From assembly GCA_001972305.1 (NCBI GenBank), contig BDDD01001632.1, positions 1 to 64,000 on the forward strand: a stretch of DNA of 64,000 nucleotides, in the 5' to 3' direction. Of this stretch, positions 21,421-34,742 are shown piece after piece. How positions within the stretch are numbered: the stretch's first letter is position 1; every line of letters starts with the position of its first letter. Under the pieces are notes generated by a model, which searched no databases, had not been told where the DNA came from, and saw only the letters and a list, made by a program, of their open reading frames with translations. The stretch comes from Cephalotus follicularis. Its lineage: Eukaryota; Streptophyta; Magnoliopsida; Oxalidales; Cephalotaceae. A program made the translations under genes and the position numbers.

Positions 21421-24400
21421 TAAGATTTCATGATCCACAAAAGGATATCGAGATCACAAAGAAATATCGAGATCCTCGAAGGATATCAAGTTCCACAAAC
21501 GTTAACTCACAAAAAAAGGAATCAAGATACGCAAGTATAAACGAAATCCGAGAAGGAAGTCTCGATACTCAACAATTAGCTCCATAATATAAACATAAGT
21601 CAAGAAATGATAACAACATCCACAAAAGAAATCAAGATCATCTCAAAGCTCAAGACTCACGAGTACAATAAAATCAGAGTACATAAAGTATCAAGAATCA
21701 AGGATGTGATCAAAAATATAAACTCATGCTGATAGAATCAATAAATGAAAGAAAAGAAAGATCATCATGGCTCCATAAAATAACGCTCAAACTCGTCAAT
21801 GCAATAACGTAAGAATCCAGGACACAATCTCAATGATCAAGTCAATACTCTACAATACGATGGTTTCTCAATGAATTAACCAAGGACTCAACAAGAAAGT
21901 CCACTGAACAAATATCATAATGAAGGCAATAATCAAATATATGAGTCACAATAATATCGAGTGTCAGGATATCAAATCTTAATGATATGATCATAACTCA
22001 AATGACAGTATCCATATCAAAATGTAATATGTGCCCAAAGAATCATAAACATATAAGAGGATGCCGGTATCTATCATGTCACTGTCTCATATCCCCGCCA
22101 AATCACATGGCGTCATATCATATCCCCGCCAAATCACATGGCGTCACATCATAACCGCTGTAGTAATAATATCAGGCCAATAGGCTACAGGATGTGTACA
22201 TCATCCTTCATACACCGGTGTAGAGTGCCTATGGTAAGCATAACATCCAAACCTCGCACGAGGGGCTGGCATATACCGCACGGACCCTAGCCCTCGCCGA
22301 GAAAACCCGTACGCATACTCAACCTCATCCGAGGGACCCGCGTGCAACATATATCAACGACCCAAACACAGTCCAATAGGAGGGTAATGGAGCAGCTCTG
22401 CCATCATAGACAATAGTATGCCACAGATCTAGGTATGGAACCTGGGGGCAGTTTCCACATAACACCCCATCATAGACCAATGGGCCTGCTAAGTAGAGTT
22501 GAGCGTCGATCATATTCCACTCCTTGGACTGGTAGAACCATATGCATAAAACCCGGTACCCAGCATCAGAATATAACATAATATAACAATATGATAAGTC
22601 ACGATATCACAAATGTGAGAAGGTGACCAAGTCACCCCGAACATCGAGCATATACCCGCTCGGAAATCATATCACAATCATGGATACGTTAACAGAAGAC
22701 AACCGGGATACAAATCCCAACCAAGATCACATATCACAAGAATACAGGGCACATATGAAAGCAACAGGACTCTCAAATAATGAATTGCTCAACGGTATCA
22801 ACAACAAGGCTCAAGTATAACAATACGGAAACCAATCCAATTCAACAAATCTGGCCCTCAATAGCCATTTCATGATAGAACCATAAAAGAGCACATATCC
22901 AACAACAAAACTCAAACATGACAATACGAAGCTAGAATGAATATAACAGTAGCAACATAAACAATATATGTCCGCAGGAGCCAATGCGGATACGACATCG
23001 CGAGGTGAAATGAATATACGATCACAAGGTCTCATATCAATGTGAACATTCGACCGGGACATCAATAGAGGGCTCAAAGCGAACAATTAAGGAATTGGTT
23101 TCAAATCAACTATCAACAAGTCATATCAATATGAACATTCAATCGGAATACCAATAATGGATTCCAAGAACGATTATGGAATCGACATATCACAAATCAC
23201 AGAAATCAACAACAGGCTATCGTCAACATACGAATATAATTAATGTCCATCATCAAGGAATATCAAGAATTTCACATGATGGAATCCAATAATAAAGGCT
23301 ATCAACAACATTTGACATTTGAGAAATCACAATAGAGTCACATCATCCAAGAATAGCAATAACAAATAAGGTAAAGGAAGGAGATGTTCTACTCACAGAT
23401 TTACGAAAGGTAACAACCGCTGGTTAACCCCTCGATGGCTCCGGATCGAAAACAGGATTCCAAGTCTACAACGTTATTACATAACAATATCCATAAGCAT
23501 ACCTTCCATGCTTACATAACGAGACATGTATAAAATGTACATATAGGCTATATGATCACTATATTCCCCATTTTATTCATACTAGAATCTCTAACATCCA
23601 TGAACCTCAAAGATTCATTAGGACACCGTTCACATGTACTCTCTTAGCAACTTATAATACATTTTCAACGTATTCATATAATCTCCTTATCACTTATAAA
23701 TGCATTGTACCACTTACATGACCTTACTATCTCATTTTTACACTTCCCACTAATAGTATCCATGTTTCACCTATATATGCACATATGTAAGTTACCTTCA
23801 TAAATCCATTCAATCTCTACTCTTAATACTCAATACTCAATAATTACAACATTAACATACTAATACAAATACCATTCATTAAACCTTTAAACACTTTCAA
23901 TTCTATGCCTGCACATGAACATATGTTCTCAATTATTCATTATCTAAACTAGAACCTCTACACAATGTGTAAACATGCATATATCAACTAATTAACAAGT
24001 AACAGGAAGAAAACTCACAATTCACTATCATTAGCTTATAATCACTTCTTTACCCGTTCCAATACAACCATAATTATTTACTACACATATCAATGTTTCC
24101 ACCATTGTATATCATCAATCAAATTCACCAACACCATTAACCCCCTTTAAATTCTATAACTACTCATAACCATGTCTCTCAAACACTTCAACATTTATGC
24201 TAGAATCCCACAATCTATCAAATACAACCAGGAAATTTTATTGGTAAAATAACATGGCAGAAATTTGTAAGAATTTAAAACTCACCAAATGGACAGATAA
24301 CTGCCTTGCAGAAATCATGCTTCTGTGCTCATGACTCACCGTAACTCGCCCCCAACAGCCATGCCACCTCTCAACCCGTGCCAAACTCGCTGGGTCAACT

Positions 24401-24675
24401 CAACTGTCCAACCAACGCCAAAACTGTCAGAAAATGCCCAAGCCGAGGTCAAAATAGGCAAAGCCAAAAAGATTAGCTCCATATAAGGCGACTAATGGCG
24501 GTGGAAATGCACGGCCAGTGGCCGTTTGGCGCAAAAGAGAAGAAAAAAAAAGAGGAAAATGGAGGAAGAAGGAGAATAGGAGTACCTGGCAGTGGAGCTC
24601 GCCATTTCTCCCTCTCTCCGGTTCCGGCGCCTTCGTCTTTTCCTGCGCCATTCTCCCTCTGTTTCTCTCCCGCCT

Positions 24676-24676
24676 T

Positions 24677-24715
<39 letters not shown>
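24676..24715 (-). repeat. (GA)n tract in S3, sense strand
   Basis: A TC microsatellite on the plus strand reads (GA)n on the LTR sense strand, 304-343 bp in from the U3 end. Comparable tracts sit at similar depth in the LTR of G (57143-57179) and in fragment S4 (50218-50241). Confidence 0.75.
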
Positions 24716-26897
24716 ATTGGCCAGAGATGCACGGGTTACTGGAGAATGGCCGGCGCAGTGCCATGGCACTGCTTCCTCTCCCTCTCCTTCGCATTTTCCC
24801 AGCGTCTCTCCCTCTCTCTCACGCTATCTCTATCTTCTCCATTCTCGGGCGCATGGCGCCCGAGTCTCCCTTTCTTTTTAATTTTTGTCTGGCGCGTCTA
24901 GCGCCTTCTAGACGCGCCAGACCCCTTGTTTTTTTTTAATATTAACATATAATAATAATACTAATATTACACTCACGTATTTGCATGCTCATATCCAAAA
25001 CGTGACACGGGGTGTCACAGTGACCATGTGGACTGGTCTGCTTGGCACGGATGGACAAGTTTGCTCGGCGACCATGTGGACTGGTCTGCTCAGCATGGAT
25101 GGACTAGTCTGCTCGGCCACCATATGGACTGGTTTGCTCGGCATGCATTGACTAGTCTTCTCAGTGACCATGTGGACTGCTCTGCTCGGCACGCATGGAC
25201 TTCTCCTCTAATTTCCTTCAAATAATGAGATTCGCCATAACAGTCGTGCGGCCATTCATCACCAAAATATTAAGTAGATCAACGATATATAGTCGTTACC
25301 AACTTACCAATCCTACATTCGATTTCTAGCGCAAAAGCAACCTAACATTCTAATATTCACCTAATCCTAATCTAACAAGCACAACAATACAAACAATGTG
25401 ATCACATAGAACAATTCACACATAACAGAACAATTCGCATACATGCTTGCAGAAGCTTGGACATATAGTAACCTACCTAAATTCGGTTGAAAACAGAGAT
25501 CACACGACTACTTACTTAGATTATGGACTTCTCTTCTATTTGTAATTGCTGCGCACCTCACCTTTCTTCTCTTCTTCACTTCCCGCTACTATCTGTTAGG
25601 TTAGGGGCGTCCCTGTATGCCACGATATGGCTCGTTTGTATATAAACACTCTTGATTTAATACAATTCTGAATTCCTTTTATATTCTATGTGCATATTTA
25701 TATAATGACAAGGCTATATGGCTCATCCCAACAAACCAAAAGGAACATAATAATCATACGTAATTAACTGTATGTCATATAGTGCCCTGTCACATCAAAG
25801 GGTTGGATCTCGTGCCGAGAGGGCTATGAGAATGAGATCCTTATTCCCTGTGACAAATGTTCCAAGTCATAGGTTCACTTTCTTTGGGCCATTGATGAAC
25901 CGTGAAGGCTTGTCACATTAAGCTTGCTCCCGAGTTAGCAGTGGAGGTTGGTTATCTCATATCCAATTGGGTTTACCCCTAAAGCTAAATGTGAGGTGTA
26001 TCCTAGAGTGCGTGACACTAAATAGACCCACCAATAGGAAACCTATTTGGATAGTCAATACCCAATGTCAATAGGATTCCTATGGTCTCGGTAGTGTATA
26101 GTTTATGGTGACTAGTAGGTCTATAGCCTGTGTTGTCTCCTTTGACCTGAGCGGCTGGCATGCATTGTGTGGTGACTGCTTCACTTTTATTTTCTCCTTC
26201 CCCAACACTGGCCATGTGCTGGAAAAATGGTTGTCTTTGGGTCTTGTGGGAGCTACATTGAGATGCATGGATGAGTGCACAATAGGGGATCATCACAGCC
26301 GGGCTGAGGGTGACTAGCTCTATTTATCTATGTATGTTGCAGACTTTAAAGTCCTGATCAGGCATAGGTAGACTGGAAACGAAAGGTTCCCATGGGAGGT
26401 CTACCGATAGTCTCAGTGCGATCATAGATTCATAGTTATCGCAACAATACTATGGGTGACATTCATCCAAACCCTAGACTGTGATCGGAGCAGAGTATGA
26501 TGAGGTAAACATGACACATATGCCGATGACTGGATAGAGTGAATCGCTATTCGGACCATGATTGATAGATGTGGTAATACACGGATCCGAGGAGACTGGC
26601 TCTCATACCAGGGCTGCTCGGATAGTCAGTGTACTGTTAGAGTGGTCATACCGGAAATCGGGATGTTCTGGGAATTTATCATCATATCAGAGATCGACAG
26701 GCTTTCGGGTCCTTCCTGACTCTGAACAGGTTGATATGTGGTGGTACACATATCATTTAGTGAAAAGGCAACATTAGGGAAGATGTTGCTTTGCTAGTGA
26801 GTATTTCATTTGATGGATTTTGGTCCATGCAATGCCACGATGAAATATTCCATGCTGAGGCTTTTGGAAATGGAAGAGAATGTCTTTTTGTCTTTGG

Positions 26898-27402
26898 GCG
26901 TCGACGCCATGGAGAGCATGCGTCGACGCCATGTCCAGTTGAGTTTCTGGGCGTTGAAAAGAAGGGATTATGTTGACGCTGGAAAAACCAGTAGCTTTAT
27001 GCGTTGACGCCAAGAGGGATACACGTCGACGCCATAACTGGATTGAGCCACTGGGCGTTAACGCAATTGAGAGCATGACGTTGACGATTTAAAAACCAGT
27101 AGGTTTACGCGTTGACGCTATGGGTTTTACACGTTGACGTGAAGACAAATGAGACTAGGCACTTGTTTCATCTTATCCATGGCGTTGCCGCCTAGATAAT
27201 ATGAGACGCATGGTATTGACACCTGAACAGGCTGATGCGCGCTACAATTGGAGAGAGAAAGGCAACACTATAAAAGGCTTGAGAGAAGCTTGTTGAACAC
27301 ACTTGAGACTTCCTCTTTCTCTCTCTTCCCTGGCGTGCTTTCTCTTCTTCCTGCTTGCGTACGCGTCGACGCCTACTCCAACGCGTTGATGCCTACGTCG
27401 CC
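26898..27402 (+). repeat. Palindromic CG box array in LTR of H
   Basis: About fifteen boxes occur, with exact GCGTCGACGC at 26898-26907, 26920-26929 and 27363-27372. In this LTR the boxes end in GACGCC, for example GGCGTCGACGCC, ACGTCGACGCC, GCGTTGACGCC and GCGTTAACGC. Most lie upstream of the TATA box at 27269; two lie at 27361-27402 downstream. Confidence 0.85.
27269..27276 (+). promoter_or_regulatory. TATA box of LTR H
   Basis: TATAAAAG lies about 40-75 bp after the last upstream palindromic boxes. It is followed by a pyrimidine-rich leader (CTTCCTCTTTCTCTCTC). Confidence 0.7.
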
Positions 27403-28056
27403 TGGTGCAAATTGCAGCCATATTTAAGCCTCATTTCACCACTCAAAGTTTGCACATTGCTCTTTATGTTTACCTAGAGTGATTTAGATTAGGTTAAACA
27501 CTTGACCTTCATCTTCCTCATTCGTGGTTTGAGGATTTACTTGGAGGAGCATGAAGTTCTTGGATTCAAGTGGAGAGGGAGCTTATGTTGAAGGAAGGAG
27601 TCTTCACCATTGGTAAGAGTCTCTTCTTCTTCTCCCCTTGTATCGCCATGGCAGTGGGTGTTGGTTAGGGTTTTGGAAAACCCTAGCCGAACCTCCATGG
27701 GTTTTGTTGGTGCTTGCTTTCCATCCCTTAGATTTAGGGATGTGTGGAATTGGGTTTCTTGGGAATTAGGCTAGGGTATTGTGTGTTTTCCTTGTGAGTC
27801 TATGTGTCTGCCCATTTGTTTGGTTTTCGGTAACCCTATTCGAATCCCGAATTCCTTGTGCTTGGTTTTGGTTTCGGTTTGTTTGAATGTTGATTAGAGT
27901 TCCTTGGCATTTATTGGGACAATTCGAACATTGATTAGGGCATCCCATTGCTTGAGGATTAATCTATTTGGTGAAAATTAAAGTTAATCAGCCATAATCC
28001 TTAATGTACGAATTGATATGTCTTTCGCTGCACGTGGGCCATGCATTCCCGACAAG

Positions 28057-28070
28057 TGGTATCAGCGCAT
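28057..28070 (+). other. tRNA-Met primer-binding site of H
   Basis: TGGTATCAGCGCAT is close to the copia consensus TGGTATCAGAGC that pairs with initiator tRNA-Met. It fixes the end of the long 5' LTR. Confidence 0.8.
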
Positions 28071-29422
28071 GCTAATCAACTACAATCAGAACTCAGTTTG
28101 ATGTTTTGTGGATTGTTAATTTCATATGAGTCTTGGCCGATGTTGTGTAGCCCTACGTTTAGTGGGAGTTGGTTATTGGTCACACTAATGAATTTGACGA
28201 ACCATAGAATGCCAGATTGTTACGTGTTTATTCAATCATATATCGGTTATATTTTTGAATTTCTTATGCATGCTGGTAGGCTTGGGACTGCACCTAGCTT
28301 TGTGTTTTCTCTGTGTGGTTTATTTAATTTCTTTGTTACAATAATGGAATTCAATCGGTCTGTAATAAGGTTGTTGCGTACGTCGTATTTATTTCCTTGT
28401 TCTTTTTCTTAGAGTAGATTTCTCTTCTCCCCCAATCGTATTTCTTTTCATTTAATTGTACATATGGCTGTAAATTGAAGAAAGGAGATCAATGAAGTTT
28501 GAAGAGGAGATTAAGAAGATTGCAAAACCAGTTGAAGGCCATGTATGCGTGGTAGAAATTATAATAGAGTTAATTAAATTAGTACACCTAGGAAGACCTA
28601 GTGGTCACGTTGGCTCACGTGATCATTTCTAGCTTATGTCCCAAGTCAGGCCACTTTTAGGGTGCATGAGATGGATGTTTTTTCTTTAACAATCCAAACA
28701 CGTCCAAGCATGTTAAGCCATCCAAATGGATTGGAAGATTAAAATTAATCTAAAATGGCTTTTGGTAATTTGTAAAATTGATGAGACCAAATCCCTCCAA
28801 CTTGCAAATAATAAGTCCATAAGCGGTGGGGCATATGGCTACCCTGTCGCTGGCCTTCCACAATCATCATTGAATGGTATGGATATACTGGGGATGGCAC
28901 CAACCAAAGCTAAGATTCCCTGTATAAACATTTTTATTTAATTTCAGTGTGAGGTACACTGGAAGGAAATTATCATGCTTTGATACTGTGATAGGCCAAA
29001 GCGTGTGGGTGTCAAAACGAATCTATTTTTTTTAGGATTGCGGGTTTGACTTATACCGGGATCATATGGTTTGCACAACCAAAGTTGGGACCATATGGGT
29101 GGGCAGGCCGAATCTTGTATCGGATCTTACATATGGGCGAGAGGTCCTAATGTAAATTGGTATTCATACCTACATATTCAGATATTATGGTTTGCACGAC
29201 CAAAGTCGGGACTATAGTATTGTGGATAGATTCCGATCCCCACTAGGAAGTAAGAGGCTTCCTGAATTCCATATGGGGGTGTGGGATACAATTAGAATAG
29301 TGGGAGGAACCATAATTACAAAAGACCAAGTGTTATGGTAATAATATAATTGGAATAATTTGCTAATTATCTCTCTCTTGTTTCCTCTTTTATAGGTTGC
29401 TAGTTCACCATATTCTGCGAAA
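28071..29422 (+). other. Leader of element H
   Basis: This is a 1.35-kb stretch before gag with no recognised gene. Two similar blocks, GGTTTGCACAACCAAAGTTGGG (near 29070) and GGTTTGCACGACCAAAGTCGGG (near 29188), contain a short inverted word. A role in packaging is possible but not shown. Confidence 0.5.
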
Positions 29423-32400
29423 ATGTCAGTTGGCACAGTACTATCGCGTGTTCTTGAAATGAACAAGCTCACGGGTCCAAATTTCTTGGATTGGCAGCGC
29501 AACCCGCGCTTGGCACTCACGAGCATGAAGCTTGCTCATGTCATGACTGAGAGCCCCCCAAACTAGGAGCCAACCTGTCAGAAGAGCAAAAGGCCAAGAG
29601 GGCCAAATGGTTAGATGAGGATGAGCAAGCTCATTGCTTAGCGATTTCGGGTATGGTCCCAGAATTGCAAAGACAAAACGAGAAGCTTGAAACCCTAGGA
29701 GCTATACTTCTCCATCTTCAGAAATTGTATGGATCCCGGTCGAGGACCGAGAGGTTTAACTTGTCCCGTTAGCTCTTCTGCAAGGAGATGGCCGGGGGAT
29801 CTTTAGTCCACGCACATGGATTAAAGATGATTGATCTTGTTGAGCACCTGGCTCAGTTGGATCTTACCATGATTTCTACGTTGACCTGGTTCTTTCATCC
29901 CTCCCTAGGTCATACTCCCAATTCATCACAAATTTCCACTTGAACAAGGTGGATACTAATTTGCTTGAACTTGTGGAAACACTTTGTACGGTTGAAGCCA
30001 ACATGGGCCATGGGATGTCCAAGTCTGATGTGATATATCTTCCATTTACTTCTTTCCGGACAGCTCCAATAGGGAGCGGATCGAGAGGATCCACGTCCAA
30101 GGGCAAGGCGCCTATGAAACCTAAAGGGAAGAAGAAGAAAGGGAAGAGACCAGCTGCGCCGACGAGGCCAGTGGTTGGGGGATCAGTCCTTGAAAAGATT
30201 TGGTAGCTACAAGATGATGACTGCTGCTTCTATTGTGGGAAGCATGGACATTGGAGATCACAGTGCAGTGAGTTCCAAAATCCAAGTTAGGAGGTGCCTC
30301 AGGGTCAGGTACTTTCATGATTGAGTTTTTTCTAGCTACTAATGTTAGTTCAACTTGGGTTTTGGATTCAGATTGTGGAACTAATATTTGTAACTCTTTG
30401 CAGGGGCTAAGAGGCGCTAGACAGTTGAGAGAGGTTGAAGCTTTGGACTTGAGTCTAGGTGATGGATCGATGATTCACACCACGACAATAGGCGTTTTTG
30501 AATTGTCTTTTTGTAATGGCCATGTAATTAAACTTGATCCTTGCTACTTTGTTAAGAACCTTGTTGAAAACGTTGTATCTGTTTCTTATTTGTATAAGAT
30601 GGGCATGGAGCTCACTTTTTCTACATGGCTGTAGACTTATGCAAAACAATATTCTTTTATGTGATGGACACATTGAAAATGAGATCTATGTTTTAAATAC
30701 AAATGCACAAATGGCTTTAACAATTCAAACTGGAACAAGCTCTAAAAGACAACGAGAGATAAACGATGTAAACCCTTCATGCATATGGCATTGTAGATTA
30801 TGTCATCCTAGTCTGGGTAGACTAACACACTTTGTTAAGGATGGTCTTTTAGACATCCAGGACGTGGAGTCCTTTCCTGTGAGTGAGCCATGTCTTATTG
30901 GCAAGATGACCAAATCTCCCTTCTTCGGGGTAGGAGAAAGGGCTATGGACATACTGGCTCTTGTCCACACCGACATCTGTGGACCTATGTCGGTCAATGC
31001 TAGTGGAGGTTTTCCCTACTTCATCACCTTTACCAATGACTTGTCATGGTATGGTTATGTGTTTCTGATGAAACACAAGTCTGATGCCTTTGAGAGGTTC
31101 AAGGAATTCAAACTAGAAGTAGAAAAGCAAATGGGTAAACCCATTAAGATCCTCTGGTCGGATCGAGGTGGCGAATACCTATCTGCTGAATTCTAGGGTT
31201 ATCTGAGGGATAATGGAATTCTCTCTCAGTGGACACCTCCAGGAACACCACATCATAATGGTGTGTTGGAACGGAGGAATCAGACTTTGATGAACATGGC
31301 CCGGTCCATGATGTCTTTCGCGGATCTTCCTATATCATTATGGGGTTTTGCACTGCATGCGGCGGTGTACATCCTAAACTCGATTCCTTCAAAATCCATC
31401 CCCTCCACTCCATATGAGGTGTACATTGGGAGGAAACCCAGCGTAAACCATTTGAGGGTTTGGGTCTGTCCAGCTTATGTTAGAAGGGTGGATCCTTCTA
31501 AGCTGGAGGAGCGAGAGGATCATTGCCAGTTTTTGGGGTATCCGAAGGAGAGCAAAGGATACTTATTTTACCATCCTAGCGATCAAAAGGTTTTTGCAAC
31601 ACTTGCTGCCAAATTCCTAGAGAAGGAAGACCTGCTTGCAGGGAGCAGTGGGAGCAAGGTGGAACTGAGAGAGTTATCACCTGGTGAAAGCCCACAGGAT
31701 GAGGAGGAATTAGAGGTTCAACCCTCTACGGACATTGTTGGGGAAGGTTCCCAACCTGAGAGTGGATCTCAGTTAGGCGCTCCTCTTGTGAGGAGATCAG
31801 GCAAAGTTCTAGCACCTCCTGAGAGATATGACTTTCTCATTGAGGACACTGAGGAACTAAATGACATCGATGATGACGATCCTGTCAGCTACGAGGAGGC
31901 AGTGAAGAGCACTGAATCCGGGGCATGGCTAGAGGCCATGAAATCCGAGATGGACTCCATTGTCGCCAACCAAGCATGGAACTTGGTCAATGCACCTGAG
32001 GGTATTAACCATATTGGTTGCAAATGGATCTTAAAGAGGAAGATTGGCGCTGATGGTAAGATAGACAAAGCGCGATTGGTCGTGAAAGGGTATAGACAAA
32101 GGCATGGAGTCGGCTATACCAAAACTTTCTCACCAATCGCTATGCTTAAGTCCATTCGGATATTGCTTGCTATTTCCGCTCATTACGATTATGAGATATG
32201 GAAAATGGATGTCAAGACTGCCTTCCTGAATGGCTTTCTTGAAGAGGACATTTACATGTCCCAACCCGAGGGGTTTGCATCCATGGAGCATCCACAGTGA
32301 GTGTGTAAGCTCCAAAGGTCGATATACGGCCTTAAGCAAGCATCCCGTAGCTGGAACATCCATTTTGATGAGATCGTTAAGACTTTCGGTTTTATCAAAA

Positions 32401-32565
32401 ATGTGGATGAGCCTTGTGTCTACCGGAAACCGGATGACCAGAACATCACTTTCTTGGTACTATACGTGGATGACATACTAATCATAGGGAATGATGTGGG
32501 TATGTTACAGTCTGTTAAAATATGGTTATCCAAGAACTTCTCCATGAAGGATTTGGGAGAGGCAT

Positions 32566-34742
32566 TGTAACGTCCCTGACCCAAGCCCGCTAATTGCTCA
32601 AAGCGAACTACAAGGATTGGTTGCGTTACGTGGGGTGAACTGTTACATCCTTTAGCACTCTTTTCTAAAGCTAATTTACATCATAAATCTCATACATTTC
32701 AACATAATAAATAGCATTGAATACTAACTTTAAACATTCTCATCTTATCTAAAGATGTCATCAACCATAGCATTCTTATACATTTACACATGATCATCAT
32801 ATAATACAACTGAAAAACATTGTCTTATTACATGTCAAAGCATATTATGCAAACACTATTTCATAGTACATTTCCTTCACAAAACTTCTTCTTTAAAGCT
32901 CCCTATAAAGCTCGCATTGTCCATTTAATTCCTTCCTGAAAACATTTTTATTTGAAAACAAACATCGAAAGGAATGAGCTCAAAATAGCTCAGTAAGGTT
33001 TTCATTGTAAACACATTTCATCATCTCACTTTTCTAGTCAAAACTCATACCTAGAACATTTCATAAAACATATCTATTTTCTAGTTAAATTTCGTAACTA
33101 GAACATTTCATAAAACATAGAAGTCATAAAACCTTAATGAACCCTTTCACACCTCTTCACCGGGGCATTGTGCACTCCCTGATTACTATCCTTACATCAC
33201 ATGCATGTCCGTGAGCACTCTTCGCTCCATTAACATTAATCTATCTTGGATTCATACCCCTTGGATCGTAATCCAAGGGTGGTTCATTTAATTATTTCAT
33301 AAAACATTTCTTAATACTTTGAGTGATAAACTCAAAGAATTCATAAACATCATTGTATAACATTTCTTTCACAATACATAAACATTTCTCTTCATTTGAG
33401 TAATTAACTCAAATGCATTCATAAAACAGCTTTGCATAACATTTCTAAATATGGAATTTCATATAAAAATAAGCACTTTCAGGGAAAACTTAAAACATAA
33501 ACATTAAAGTAGACATCTTCACAAATTGAGAAAGCTCAGGTTCATAAAAATTGGTTGAGAATCGAATCCGTTATGAATTTTTAAAGTGGCTGGTTCCCTA
33601 TTTTAGCAGTACATGAGCAGTAAAATGAAACAAGACTTTTCATCAAGAATTATATAGAATTTCAAGTCGTACAAAACATAACAGTTAAAGTAGACATCTG
33701 AAAGTTTCTAAAACATTAAATCATTCGAAAATTCATCAAGAATTGAGCAAGATATGAATAAAACAATCTGCTGCAAAATTAGATCAAAACAGAGGAAACT
33801 TTCATAAAAATGGGTGTTGAATATCCTTACTTTGCTTTAGATTTCCTTTCTTTCTTTTCTAGCTGAATTCTCCACTTCACTCACAACATATGCACTTCCC
33901 TTCTCAGCCAAAATGACTGAATTCAGGTCCTTAATGCCCATAAATAGGCTGGTTACTTAGGGAGTAAGTCTCCCTCTCTCTCTCATGAGTCATCTCTCAA
34001 ATTGCCCATGTGCCTTAAATCCACCAATCAAATGGTGATACTTGGTATCTAAACATAAAAAATCTGAAATCCTTCTCCCCTGGATGGCCATGTGTCCCCA
34101 AATTAATAAAATTAACTCACAAAAGGACAAAAAGTCAAATTTGGGCAACTGGTCTGCAGGCCAAAGCGTCGACACTTCTCTCCAAGCGTCGTCGCTTTAC
34201 GTGTTTGTTCTAAGCTTTCCAACATGTACATAGGGCAAAGCATCGGCGCTTACTTCCAAGCATCGCCGCTTTCGGGCCTCGTCCAGGTCAACTGAAACAC
34301 TTGACTTCAAAGCGTCGAAGCTTACATTTGAAGCATCATCGGTTGCACCAAGCGTCGCCGCTTTCATCCAAGCGTCGTCGGTTAGAGGAATTTGTCCAAA
34401 TTGAAAATGCCCTGTTTTTAACCGGCATTAGAAGAGGTCCAAGCGTCGCCAGTGTACTACCAAAGCATCGCTACTTAACCTCACACCGTCGGCACTTTAG
34501 CCACTTCCACTCAATTATCAGTCCAAAACAAATAGCCAATTTCAATTTTCTTCAGGGGGCGCTGCCCCCGAGCCCTTTTCCGCTATCCAGGCAGCGGGAC
34601 CCCCCGTCCGCTCATCGGGGAGCAGAACCCCCAAACCCCACCAGCGTTAGGGTCATATCACGGGTCCATTGAAATATTTGCCAACCTCAACAATGGCAAC
34701 CATATTTCCATATAACTTTAACAAAATTTCTTGGTCATTACA
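32566..34742 (-). mobile_element. Solo LTR (S2) inside reverse transcriptase of H
   Basis: The plus strand starts TGTAACGTCCC and ends GGTCATTACA, with the exact 5-bp duplication GGCAT (32561-32565 and 34743-34747). Coding sequence of H continues on both sides. Ends such as GGGACGTTACA resemble the gypsy LTR ends seen elsewhere here, which suggests the minus orientation. It is 2177 bp with no internal domain or primer site. It contains a palindromic box array near its right end. Confidence 0.88.
34142..34497 (-). repeat. Palindromic CG box array in S2
   Basis: About eleven boxes occur, such as AAGCGTCGACACTT, AAGCGTCGTCGCTT, AAGCATCGGCGCTT, AAGCGTCGAAGCTT and AAGCGTCGCCGCTT. The left half AAGCGTC is kept better than the right. 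The array lies 245-600 bp in from the inferred U3 end. Confidence 0.8.

Larger units (their letters stand above)
20595..25019 (-). mobile_element. Tekay-like solo LTR (S3), 4.4 kb
   Basis: It starts TGTCACACCCG and ends CGGGGTGTCACA, flanked by the exact duplication GTGAC (20590-20594 and 25020-25024). It shares blocks with the LTR of element G: TTAGTCCAAATGACTA near 21190, ATCATAGACAATAGTA near 22405, and a CT tract near the right end. This sets the minus orientation. No gag, pol or primer site is inside, so it is a solo LTR. The overlapping serine/leucine-rich and arginine/glutamate-rich frames near 24430-24940 are microsatellite translations. Internal direct repeats lie at 21336-21420 and 22087-22147. 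Confidence 0.82.
3358..25593 (-). mobile_element. Tekay-like Ty3/gypsy element A (minus strand, heavily nested)
   Basis: Reading right to left, the parts are a 5' LTR (from at most 25593 to 19537), a tRNA-Met primer-binding site, gag, protease, reverse transcriptase, RNase H and integrase. Order and motifs fit chromovirus-type gypsy elements (Tekay/Del). Five other insertions interrupt it: 5113-6831, 8730-8937, 8950-10351, 10838-19026 and 20595-25019. The left end is covered by SIRE-1, so its 3' LTR is not seen. The outer end of its 5' LTR near 25593 is not resolved. It is broken, with several breaks besides the insertions. It is among the oldest elements here, since it hosts elements of several ages. 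Confidence 0.85.
19537..25593 (-). repeat. 5' LTR of A, interrupted by S3
   Basis: On the plus strand it starts TGTCATGCCCCG next to the primer site, so this is the U5 end. Sequence continues to 20594, is interrupted by the solo LTR 20595-25019, and resumes at 25020 with the same tandem repeat. The outer (U3) end lies at or before 25593, where element H begins, and I cannot fix it. It contains two blocks of minisatellite repeats (20100-20390, and 20460-20594 continuing at 25020-25210). Confidence 0.7.
25594..28054 (+). repeat. 5' LTR of element H
   Basis: It starts TGTTAGGTTAGGGG and ends near CCCGACA, 2 bp before the primer site. The first ~1.16 kb matches 35650-36814. It contains an array of palindromic boxes (26898-27402) around a TATA box at 27269. 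Confidence 0.85.

Noticed and set aside
22325-23086. Minus-strand ORFs of 84 and 91 residues
   Set aside because: They lie in the noncoding LTR S3 with no motif, and the matching LTR region of G does not keep the frames.
24427-24939. Several overlapping ORFs rich in Ser/Leu or Arg/Glu
   Set aside because: Translations of a TC microsatellite and GC-rich flanks within solo LTR S3, open in many frames at once.
20595-25019. Possible DNA transposon with TGTCACACC/GGTGTCACA inverted ends
   Set aside because: The 5-bp duplication, TG...CA ends, and blocks and GA tract shared with the LTR of G fit a solo LTR. No transposase is present.
26018-27076. Short ORFs in the LTR of H, similar ones at 36074-36666
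   Set aside because: They are repeated only because the LTR is duplicated; no domain or codon signal.
28041-28412. 123-residue ORF after the primer site of H
   Set aside because: It overlaps the primer-binding site and has no recognisable domain. It lies in the leader ahead of gag.
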